Positions 55,686-64,000 of a stretch of DNA of 64,000 nt are shown here, piece by piece. The stretch's first letter is position 1. Every line of letters starts with the position of its first letter. The stretch is from Glebionis coronaria. Lineage: Eukaryota; Streptophyta; Magnoliopsida; Asterales; Asteraceae. The notes below the pieces were generated by a model. That model saw nothing but the letters and a program-made list of their open reading frames with translations, was not told the origin of the DNA and made no database searches. The stretch spans positions 297,534,364 through 297,598,363 of the forward strand of contig CM046877.1 of assembly GCA_025667525.1 (NCBI GenBank), in the 5' to 3' direction. A program made the translations under genes and the position numbers.

Positions 55686-56955
55686 TGTTAATGCAATAAT
55701 GACTAAAAACGTTACTTGCATTTTTCGGTCTCCTTAGTTTTGATTACGACAATATGTAAAAACAAGCATTTGCGAAAACAACGAAAAACGAATTCTTGAG
55801 TTCAAGTATTTTTCATTTTACCCATCTTCACTTAAGGTATGGATAAACAAGTACTAACCTTAATCAAGTGATCAAGTGATTTAATCTTTTCTTAAAACTC
55901 ACTTTTTATTAAAAGTGACAAGTTTTTATTAAACTTTATTTTTAAGAAAATGTTTTATTAAATTAATTATTTGAAATTTGAAAATGGCATATTCTTATTC
56001 TGTTAAGAATATCCTTTCAGGATATTTTATACCCAGATAAGACCTCCACCACTAAAGGACAAAAAGGAGCGGAGTCTAGTCCGGCGGTACCTTAGCGCCT
56101 AGGCGGTACCTTATCGATAAGGTACCGCGGGCTATGATAAGGTACCGCGGGCAGAACTAGCCGTTGGCTCCTTTGTCCTTTAAATAGTTGGCCATTCTCA
56201 GCTTTTCACCTCACCTCTTTTGCACATTCTTTTCCAGATTCAAACCCCTTCTTTAATCACTCAAATCTTTGATCATTTGTTTGATTATTACTTGTTTAAG
56301 AAGTGAATCTTGTTCTTCCATCTCTTCCTCTCCAAGTGCAAAGAGAAGAACACTATCCTAGTGAAGTGTTGAGTCCATCACCAAAGATCCATTGAAGATC
56401 AATTTTTATATATTTGTAGTTGTGTCATAGTTGTGAAGATCCAAGTAGTTGTGTCTATTTGGAAGTTGTGTATGTACTAAGTATAGTTGTGTAGATTGGT
56501 CCTAGCTACGATTAGGGCTCGACTTTTATCTTAGAGTCGGAAATTGGTTAAGCGACGTGTACGGTTTTCTCTACCATAAGGAGCTTGTTGTGTAGTGAAC
56601 TCTCGAGTAAGGAGTACTCGAGGAGTGGAGTAGGAACGAGGAGTGAGCTTCGTTGCCGAACCACTATAAATACTTGGTGTTCGGTTTGATCTTTCTTTAC
56701 CCTTAACTCTTTACATTCTTTATTCTTTTTGCATATACATGTGTTAATATTAGATTAGCTACACTATCATTCTTTATTATTTTTGGATATATTTTTGTTA
56801 GTATTAGTTTAGCTACACTATCATTGTTCATATTGTGCATAGGAAGATTTCACATATTTCCTCAAGCCTAAGTTTTTTGAAAAAGGATTTTTGGAAACCA
56901 TATTTTAACAAGTAAATTTTAAGAAACTATTCAACCCCCCCTTCTAGTTTCTACA
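55686..56955 (+). repeat. Element F 5' LTR
   Basis: 1270 bp, TGTTAATGCAATAATG...TTTCTACA. TTTAAATAG at 56182-56190 is a likely TATA box. A palindrome cluster (56091-56155) lies just upstream of it. No ORF. Confidence 0.92.
56091..56155. repeat. GGTACCTTAT palindrome cluster in F LTR
   Basis: Three linked units: GGCGGTACCTTAGCGCCT, then a perfect 26-bp palindrome (56103-56128, arms GCGGTACCTTATC/GATAAGGTACCGC), then ATAAGGTACCGCGGGC. The same motif recurs in gag (58495-58566) and the 3' region (62570-62643) of the same element. Confidence 0.9.
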
Positions 56956-56957
56956 AT

Positions 56958-56969
56958 TGATATCAGAGC
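56958..56969 (+). other. Primer-binding site of element F (tRNA-iMet type)
   Basis: TGATATCAGAGC, two bases after the LTR, differs by one base from the standard TGGTATCAGAGC. Confidence 0.85.
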
Positions 56970-57022
56970 GGGTTGCTCAAGAATTTTTAAAGTATATTGT
57001 ATTTTAAAACTTGAATCGATCT

Positions 57023-59056
57023 ATGGATTCCAACAAGTACCTAGAAGGGAAATCTATGCAAAGACCACCACTTTTTGAAACCGATAGTTTTATTTATTGG
57101 AAAAATAGATTTGAAACTTATGTGAAATCAAAAGATTTAGATCTTTGGCATGTTATTACCAATGGTGATTTTTTACCCTTTCAATTTAATGAAGTTTCTA
57201 AAACAAAAGAATTAGTCACTTTTGACAAAGCTAATGATGATACTAAAAAGAAACTTTCAAAAAATAATGAGGCTAAAATGGTGATTTATAATGCTTTGCC
57301 TAAGAAAGAGTATGAAAGAATTTTTATGTGTGAAACCACCAAAGATATTTGGAACACTCTTTTAGTAAACAACCAAGGTAATAGCCAAGTCAAAGAAAGT
57401 AAAATCGATCTTCTTGTCCAACAATATGAACAATTTGTCATCTTAGAAGATGAAACTATTGATAGTGCATTTGCTAGGTTTAACACCATTATTACTAGTC
57501 TAAAAGCACTTGATGAAGGTTTTTCTAGCAAGAACAATGTTAGGAAGTTTCTAAGGGCCCTACATCCAAAGTGGAGAGCAAAAGTCACGGCTATTGAAGA
57601 GTCGAAAGATCTCTCAACTTTGTCACTCGATGAACTCATAGGAAACTTGAAGGTTCATGAGATGATAATTTTGAAGGACTCGGAATTAGTAAAAACCAAG
57701 AGTGAAAGGAAATCTCTTGCACTTAAAGCCAAGAAGGCACAAAATGACCATGATAGTTCCTCTGAGAGTGATGACGAGGAGTATGCATTGGCGGTGAGAG
57801 ATTTCAAGAAGTTCTTCAAGAGACGAGGTCAAAGGCAACCAAACTATGACAAGAAACCATTGTCAAAGAATCGGTTTGTCAAGAACGAAAAAGGTGATAG
57901 GAGTTGCTTTAGATGTGGTGATCCAAATCACTTCATTGGTGATTGTCCAAAGCCCGCTCGTGATAAGAACCACACGACATTCGTTAGTGGCGCTTGGAGC
58001 GATAGCGGTGAAGATGATGATGACAACCCCAAAGAGGAGAAATGTCTTATGGCTCACACTTCTAAACAGGTACATTCCGAAACCGAATATTATAGCAATG
58101 ATAGTTCCACTTTAGATGATATTGAATTCGAAGGCAAATATGATAGCTTACACAAACTTAGTCTTAAATTCATAGAAAATAATAAAACCTTAAAATCAAC
58201 CAAAACTAAGCTTGAAAATGAGATCAATGAACTTAGGGAGAAATTGGCTATACTTGAGAAAAACAAAGAGGTTGATTTAGGTTGCTTAAGTTGTGAGAAA
58301 CTTAGATTAGAGAATGATGATCTCAAGAGCACCTCCATTAAATTAGAAAAGTTCATGAAAGGTACTAGTGCTCTTGATGATATGTTAAACAAACAAGTTC
58401 ATTCTAAGGAAAAACTTGGTCTAGGTTTTAACTCAAATGAAGCCTCAACTAGTGAACCAAAACAAGTCAGGTTTTCACAGAAAACACTTTCTGGACGCGG
58501 TTCCACATTGTTTGGCGCGGTTCCTTATCGCTATGGAACCGCGACCATAGATAAGGTACCGCGGCCAGAAGCTGATTTTTGTGAAAACTCTGAACTTTCT
58601 GAAAAATCTAAGTTAAATGAAAAACCAAAGCATCTTACTGTTAATAAGGTTCAATTACCCATACTTGACGACAATGCTATTAGTAAGTTCTATAAGCCGT
58701 TAAGTAAACCTCTCATGGGAAATAGAAGTTTATCTAGATTATGTTCTACTCCACCTAGAGTACGGAATGAGTCTAAGCCTAGAAGTAGAACGACAACGCC
58801 TACAAGGGATAATCAAAACAACTCACGAACTAGAAGTAAAACTCCAACACCTAGAAAGAATGATAATAACTCTAAACCTAGATCAAACACACCTAGGAGA
58901 AGTAATAAACAACAAAATGGTTACATGAACTACTACCCTCCTCCATTTTGTTCTCCATGGGGAATCCCCACCTCATTCATGCATCCCAACCAAATGCAAG
59001 GGATGTTTGGAACTAACAATTTTGGACCCATGAGATATTGGGGACCAAATGTTTGA
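57023..59056 (+). CDS. gag: Element F gag
   Basis: The first in-frame ATG is at 57023 ([11 protein letters not shown]); an upstream in-frame TTG is not needed. The protein is 677 codons. The N-terminal part has the Copia gag fold ([20 protein letters not shown], then [22 protein letters not shown], then [14 protein letters not shown]). The CCHC knuckle is [14 protein letters not shown] (57905-57946). Two coiled-coil stretches (about residues 370-410 and 430-450) precede a region containing GAVPYRYG and IDKVPRPE, which is encoded by a palindrome cluster (58495-58566). A basic Ser/Arg/Thr-rich tail ([19 protein letters not shown]) follows. It would assemble virus-like particles. It is intact. 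Confidence 0.92.
   Translation: MDSNKYLEGKSMQRPPLFETDSFIYWKNRFETYVKSKDLDLWHVITNGDFLPFQFNEVSKTKELVTFDKANDDTKKKLSKNNEAKMVIYNALPKKEYERIFMCETTKDIWNTLLVNNQGNSQVKESKIDLLVQQYEQFVILEDETIDSAFARFNTIITSLKALDEGFSSKNNVRKFLRALHPKWRAKVTAIEESKDLSTLSLDELIGNLKVHEMIILKDSELVKTKSERKSLALKAKKAQNDHDSSSESDDEEYALAVRDFKKFFKRRGQRQPNYDKKPLSKNRFVKNEKGDRSCFRCGDPNHFIGDCPKPARDKNHTTFVSGAWSDSGEDDDDNPKEEKCLMAHTSKQVHSETEYYSNDSSTLDDIEFEGKYDSLHKLSLKFIENNKTLKSTKTKLENEINELREKLAILEKNKEVDLGCLSCEKLRLENDDLKSTSIKLEKFMKGTSALDDMLNKQVHSKEKLGLGFNSNEASTSEPKQVRFSQKTLSGRGSTLFGAVPYRYGTATIDKVPRPEADFCENSELSEKSKLNEKPKHLTVNKVQLPILDDNAISKFYKPLSKPLMGNRSLSRLCSTPPRVRNESKPRSRTTTPTRDNQNNSRTRSKTPTPRKNDNNSKPRSNTPRRSNKQQNGYMNYYPPPFCSPWGIPTSFMHPNQMQGMFGTNNFGPMRYWGPNV
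58495..58566. repeat. GGTACCTTAT-type palindrome cluster inside F gag
   Basis: GACGCGGTTCC, then CGCGGTTCC (58516-58524) paired with GGAACCGCG (58535-58543), a perfect 9-bp hairpin, then ATAGATAAGGTACCGCGG. It keeps the gag frame open. The motif is shared with the F LTR and 3' region. Confidence 0.88.
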
Positions 59057-59082
59057 TCTTGTGTATTGTTACCTAGATATGT

Positions 59083-62000
59083 TTGGGAATTGATTTGGAG
59101 CCCGATGAGTGGATTAAGGATAGTGGATGTTCTAAACACATGACGGGTAATCGAAGTTTGTTCTCGCATTACAAAGCATATGATGGAGGTAACGTCACAT
59201 TCGCTAGTAGTCTACGTGGTAATATCATTGGCAAAGGTACGGTTTCTCTTGACTCCATGACCATTGAAAATGTTGAGCACGTAGATAACTTAGGTTTTAA
59301 CCTTTTAAGTATAGGTCAAATTTGTGATAATAAGTGTAAGGTCATCTTTTCGGAACATGACAGTGAAATCGTAAAAGATGGAAAAGTCATTGGAAAAGGT
59401 GTTAGAAAGCATGGGCTTTATGTCATGAAGGTTAATAAGAAGTCAAAAGACAACATATGTCTTGCGACTATAGATGATAGTTCTACCCTTTGGCATAGGA
59501 GATTAGGACACGCTAATATGCATTTAATTCAATCTTTAGTCTCTAAGGAGTTGGTAAGACACCTCCCCAAGATTAAGTTTGATAGTCACTTTTGTGATGC
59601 TTGCAAAGTTGGAAAGCAAGTTCACTCAAGTCACAAAGCCAAGAATTTGGTTTCGACCTCTCGGTGCTTAGAGCTCCTAGATATGGATCTCTTTGGACCT
59701 TCCGCCATACGGAGTTATGGAGGTAACCTTTATACCCTAGTTATAGTTGACGACTATTCTAGATTCACTTGGACTAGATTTTTGGCATCTAAGAATGAAG
59801 CTTTCGATCACTTCGAAATCTTTAGTCAGAGAATTCAAAATCAACTAGGATGTTCAATTGTTTCTATTAGGACGGATCATGGTAGGGAATTTGATAATGA
59901 AGTGCAATTTGGTGCCTTTTGTGAAGCTCATGGTATTACCCATAACTTCTCGGCTCCTCGCACTCCACAATCAAATGGGGTAGTTGAAAGGAAGAATAGG
60001 ACTCTCCAAGAGATGAGTAGGACGATGTTAAACGAGCAATCTTTTCCTCAAAAGTTTTGGTGCAATGCCGTGGATACATCGACTTATATTCTCAACCGAA
60101 TTCTTATTCGACCCTTTCTAGGAAAGACCCCCTATGAGATTCTTAAAGGTAAGAAACCCTCATTAGAATACTTTAGGGTGTTTGGAAGCAAGTGCTTTAT
60201 CCTCAACACCAAAGACTACCTTACCAAGTTTGACCCAAAGTCTTATGAAGGTATCCTTTTAGGTTATTCCCAAACTAGTAAGGCCTACATAGTCCTAAAT
60301 AGAACCTCAGGGGTTATTGAAGAATCACTCAACGTAACCTTTGATGAAACCCCTCCTTCACCCAAGACACCACCATTGGTTGATGATGACTTGGATGCAT
60401 TAGAAGTAGTTAAAGCCAAAGAGGTTAGAAAAATAGGAGTTGAAGACCTTAGTGTTGAAAAGGAAGTAAACATTAAGGAGTCTAGGGATCATACTCTCAA
60501 TAATGTCATTGGTGACTTAAATCAAAGGAACCTAAGATCTCAAGTCCAAAACCAAAGCAACTTCTTTTGTTTTGTCTCCTTGATTGAACCAAAGAATGTT
60601 AAGGAAGCTTTGACGGATGAGAGTTGGGTCATTGCGATGCAAGAAGAATTGAATCAATTCGTTGCCAATGATGTTTGGGAACTTGTTCCTCCACCTAGAA
60701 GTTCTACCATTATAGGAACCAAATGGGTATTTAGGAATAAGATAGATGAGAATGGTGTTGTGTCTCGTAACAAGGCTAGACTTGTAGCTCAAGGCTATAA
60801 TCAACAAGGGATTGATTATGACGAGACATATGCACCGGTAGCTAGATTAGAATCAATTAGAATCCTTTTAGCCTACGCTTGTGCCTTAGATATTAAGCTT
60901 CAACAAATGGATGTAAAGAGTGCATTTCTTAACGGATTGATCAATGAGGAGGTATATGTGGCTCAACCTCCCGGCTTTATTGATTTTGAGAAACCGGACC
61001 ATGTTTACAAGCTTAAGAAAGCACTTTATGGACTCAAACAAGCACCCAAAGCTTGGTATGATAGACTTAAAGCGTTTCTTGTTAAACATGAGTATACCAT
61101 GGGAATGGTAGACAATACACTCTTTACAAAGAAGAAAGGTTCTCACCTCATAATCGTACAAATATATGTTGATGACATTATATTTGGCTCAACTTGTCAA
61201 GAATTGTGTGATGACTTTGCCAAAATCATGCATGATGAGTTTGAAATGAGTATGATGGGAGAACTTAACTTCTTTCTAGGACTCCAAATTAAACAAATGG
61301 ACGATGGTATTTTCTTTAGTTAATCTAAGTACGCTAAAGAAATGCTAAAGAAATTTGGATTAGAAGAATCTAGACCAATGAAGACCCCTATGGCCCCGGA
61401 TACTAAACTCACCGTAGATGATGATTGCGAGTCGGTAGACAACACCAAATATAGAGGTATGATTGGTAGTTTGTTGTACCTAACGGCAAGTCGACCGGAT
61501 ATCATGTTTAGTGTTTGCCTTTGTGCTCGCTTCCAAGAGGCTCCCAAAACCTCTCACCTTGAAGCGGTTAAGCGTATCTTCCGATACATTAAAGGCACTA
61601 TACATTTAGCATTATGGTATCCTAAAGGGACCGGCGTAGAAACCATTGTCTACGCGGACTCGGATCATGCGGGAGACTATGTGGACCGGAAAAGCACTAG
61701 TGGAGTTTGTACCTTCATGGGTTGTTGTTTAACTTCTTGGTTCTCCAAGAAACAAACCGCTCTTGCGATATCCACCACGGAAGCCGAGTATGTGAGTGCC
61801 GGTAAAGCATGCCAACAAGCTCTATGGATGAAGCAAGCGCTTGTTGATTACGGGATTTCTCTTGATGATGTTCCCATCATGTGCGATAATAAAGGCGCTA
61901 TAGACCTAAGCAAGAATCCCGTGCAACATTCGCGAACCAAACACATAGAAATTAGACACCATTTCCTTAGGGATAATGTTCAAAAGGGGAACATTACTAT

Positions 62001-62112
62001 TGAAAAGGTGCCATCCGAGGACAACTTAGCCGATATCTTCACTAAGCCACTTAAGAGGGAACCTTTTTATTACTTGCGTCTAGGTCTAGGATTAATGGAA
62101 CATCTTCCTTAA
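59083..62112 (+). pseudogene. pol: Element F pol (protease, integrase, RT, RNase H) with one nonsense codon
   Basis: The frame is closed upstream by TAG 59074-59076 and differs from the gag frame. Domains: protease with WIKDSGCSKHMTG (Asp near 59119), GAG-preintegrase (LWHRRLGHANMHLIQSL to FCDACKVGKQ), integrase core (LDMDLFGPS, IRTDHGREFDNEV, QSNGVVERKNRTL), and a linker. RT follows with NDVWELVPPPRSSTIIGTKW, NKARLVAQGYNQQG and the active site YVDDIIFGS (about 61166-61192). TAA at 61321-61323 (FFS-stop-SKYAKEM) replaces a Gln, consistent with one C-to-T change. Downstream the frame is open through RNase H (VYADSDHAGDYVDRKSTSG, STTEAEYVSAGKA, RTKHIEIRHHFLRD) to 62112. Confidence 0.94.
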
Positions 62113-62791
62113 TTTCCTTTCTTCTTGTGTGTTTTCTATTACCACTTTGAGTCTTTGAGTCTTTTAAGATTCTTTTGAAAAATCTTCTCATCTTCCTTCA
62201 AAACTCTCAAAGTCTCTTTCGAAAATGGTTGAAAATTCGTTTGACATTGTTAATTCAATCTAAAAACGATTTTTCATAGATTCTCGCTATTAATATAGAG
62301 CTTACATAATTCATATGTATGATTCTCTCAAACATAGCAAGAACAAGATTGAATCATGGAGGATCATTGTGTCATGACTTAAAGTCTTGTCTTACACACC
62401 TCCTACATTGATTTTTTTAATCCATGTATTTTGGTCAAATCTCTATTTGGTAAGTTTGCATATGTTTTCCTTGTCTATCTTTGCTTTTAAGCATATCCCT
62501 ATGATAAGTTAGACTAGAAAAATAAGATTTGCTGAAAAATATTCCTCCAAACACCAAACCCTGCTTCTGCAGGCGGTTCCTTATGTGAACCGCGGTACCT
62601 TATTGATAAGGTACCGCCACCCTAGATAAGGAACCGCCTACAGTGGGCTTCCTTTTCGGGTTTTTGTCTGAAACTCCAGATTTGCTCTAACCTTTTTGAG
62701 AATCTTTGTTTCAAACCCTTTGACCACCCCAAAAATACCCTAAGCCTTCCCTATTTAGACCATAAGCATTTTGCATTACTTCACATCCAAA
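62113..62791 (+). other. Post-pol spacer of F with nested palindrome
   Basis: Non-coding. It contains the palindrome cluster at 62570-62643: outer arms AGGCGGTTCCTTAT (62571-62584) and ATAAGGAACCGCCT (62626-62639), with an inner near-perfect palindrome GCGGTACCTTAT/ATAAGGTACCGC (62592-62617). Confidence 0.85.
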
Positions 62792-63145
62792 ATGTCTTAT
62801 TCTCCCAATGAAAGCCTTGAATCTCCTCCGTTTTCTCCAATTGCTTTCAATCCAAACCCACCCAAGAACACTCTTAATCACATGTCTCCTACCAAGAATG
62901 TTGATTGTGGAACATCCTTTCTTCCACCACCACCCTTTAGTGTTCTTCCTCCTTCTCATGATAATGTCATGCACCATGGAACATATTGTCATTGTTGTCA
63001 ATATCAACATCATGCTATGGCACACATCTATGAGGAGTTGAGCTACATCAAGAGTCTCTTAATCAAGCCTCCTCTTCACTTTGATTATGAGATCTCCAAC
63101 AAGCCACCACCACCACCCTCTGCTATTACCTTGTCTTTCATATAA
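62792..63145 (+). CDS. Small 3' ORF of element F, unknown function
   Basis: 117 codons from ATG 62792 (MSYSPNESLESPPFS) to TAA at 63143-63145. It is Pro- and His-rich with a Cys/His cluster (HHGTYCHCCQYQHHAMAH) and ends in a run of prolines. It has no signal peptide, membrane segment or known domain that I can see. SIRE-type elements often carry an extra 3' ORF, but that is usually longer and env-like. The frame is unbroken in this young copy, which is weak evidence for coding. Confidence 0.4.
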   Translation: MSYSPNESLESPPFSPIAFNPNPPKNTLNHMSPTKNVDCGTSFLPPPPFSVLPPSHDNVMHHGTYCHCCQYQHHAMAHIYEELSYIKSLLIKPPLHFDYEISNKPPPPPSAITLSFI

Positions 63146-63584
63146 GCATTGATTGCTTATCCACAAGACACAAAATTCAAGCAAATCTTAGAATTCTAGA
63201 ATAACTAGGATTAGATTTATGCTTTTGGCTTGTTTCTTTTTCCATACTTCTTTGTATGATGTTTCTTTAGTAACCTATCTTGGATCTTTGTCTTTGTGTT
63301 TTCTTCTCTTTTTCTTTTTTTTGTGACCTATTGCTATATATTGTTGGTTGTTTCTTTTGTTCAACTAACCCTTCTATGTAGCTTGTCACCATATCTCGAT
63401 TCCTCGGTGCCCCAAGCTAGGGGAGTAATCACAAAGGGGGAGTTTTTGCAAAGTCCGTTTCTTCAACACCGGATTACGCAACCTTTTGCTTCGACAAAGG
63501 GGGAGAAATGAATAAACTCGTCTTCGAAAATCTTGTTTTTGTGTGATTGATTTTATGTATTGTCGGAATCAAAAAGGGGGTGAT
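63146..63584 (+). other. F 3' untranslated region with three purine tracts
   Basis: CAAAGGGGGAG-type tracts occur near 63431-63442, 63494-63506 and at the LTR border (63571-63584, AAAAAGGGGGTGAT). The last primes plus-strand synthesis; the others are internal copies. Confidence 0.7.
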
Positions 63585-64000
63585 TGTTAATGCAATAATG
63601 ACTAAAAACGTTACTTGCATTTTTCGGTCTCGCTTAGTTTTGATTACGACAATATGTAAAAACAAGCATTTACGAAAACAACGAAAAACGAATTCTTGAG
63701 TTCAAGTATTTTTCATTTTACCCATCTTCACTTAAGGTATGGATAAACAAGTACTAACCTTAATCAAGTGATCAAGTGATTTAATCTTTTCTTAAAACTC
63801 ACTTTTTATTAAAAGTGACAAGTTTTTATTAAACTTTATTTTTAAGAAAATGTTTTATTAAATTAATTATTTGAAATTTGAAAATGGCATATTCTTATTC
63901 TGTTAAGAATATCCTTTCAGGATATTTTTATACCTAGATAAGACCTCCACCACTAAAGGACGAAAAGGAGCGGAGTCTAGTCCGGCGGTACCTTAGCGCC
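63585..64000 (+). repeat. Element F 3' LTR, first 416 bp
   Basis: Begins TGTTAATGCAATAATG and stops at the window edge within the palindrome cluster (GGCGGTACCTTAGCGCC). It aligns to 55686-56099 with about three substitutions and two 1-bp indels. Confidence 0.93.

Larger units (their letters stand above)
55686..64000 (+). mobile_element. Element F: SIRE-like Ty1/copia element (3' LTR cut by window end)
   Basis: The 5' LTR is 55686-56955, followed by a primer site, gag (57023-59056), pol in another frame (59083-62112, one nonsense codon), a small 3' ORF (62792-63145), purine tracts, and a 3' LTR starting at 63585. The compared 416 bp of the two LTRs differ by about three substitutions and two 1-bp indels, so it is young. 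The order protease-integrase-RT-RNase H is Copia type. The large gag, RT motif YVDDIIFGS and long 3' region suggest the SIRE/Maximus lineage. The left flank is ACTTG (55681-55685), and the matching right flank is out of view. Confidence 0.93.

Noticed and set aside
1..64000. Host protein-coding genes
   Set aside because: Every frame of substance belongs to gag, protease, RT, RNase H, integrase or element-specific ORFs. Nothing else reached a level I could support.

Overview
The window is a stack of nested LTR retrotransposons from a plant nuclear genome. It is AT-rich, every long reading frame is a gag or pol fragment, the elements carry plant-type tRNA primer sites (iMet for the Copia elements, Asp-like for the Athila-like elements), and I see no host gene. 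The Copia coiled-coil/linker protein in 21.9-23.7 kb and 38.4-40.1 kb, and the Athila-like and SIRE-like proteins, resemble from memory those of Asteraceae genomes, so a composite (daisy family) is my best guess. No database search was possible.

Left part (1-15556). Element G is a heavily decayed Ty3/gypsy chromovirus-like copy (RT remnant about 655-1200, integrase remnant about 2270-2640). Its long 3' LTR (3361-9871) is split by element H (5309-8305, minus strand), a young non-coding Copia-like element with two 480-bp LTRs and the target duplication GAACT. A Copia integrase fragment follows at about 10178-10520, then unrecognised sequence, then a 3.9-kb solo LTR S (11650-15551) flanked by GAATA.

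Middle part (15631-55685). Element A is an Athila-like Ty3/gypsy element on the plus strand, broken by two elements that each have perfect 5-bp target duplications. B (18972-41540, minus, Copia-type, no pol, ATTGG) sits in its gag. D (42819-52136, plus, gag-protease only, GAGGT) sits after its protease. B is itself broken by C (23713-38374, minus, Athila-like, gag to integrase, CAAGT). C is broken in its protease gene by E (30860-34254, minus, Tat-like gag plus an opposite-strand extra ORF, GACGT). The nest is four deep: A > B > C > E. A's reading frame resumes exactly when B and D are removed. D and C share LTR and primer-site features but differ in gag, so D looks like a non-autonomous relative that could have used C-type enzymes.

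Right part (55686-64000). Element F is a SIRE-like Ty1/copia element on the plus strand, inserted near the start of A's 3' LTR. It has a complete 5' LTR, gag, a pol carrying a single nonsense codon, and a 3' LTR cut by the window edge.

The most unusual pattern is that nearly every element carries its own short repeated or palindromic motif outside the conserved enzymes: ATTCCG in the LTRs of C and D, GATCG in the leader of B, GTCAGCG in H, GGTTTGGTGCAGCAGA-like units in S, and a GGTACCTTAT/ATAAGGTACC palindrome present in the LTR, inside gag and in the 3' region of F. In three elements from different lineages (B, C, E) a perfect hairpin directly abuts the LTR TATA box.
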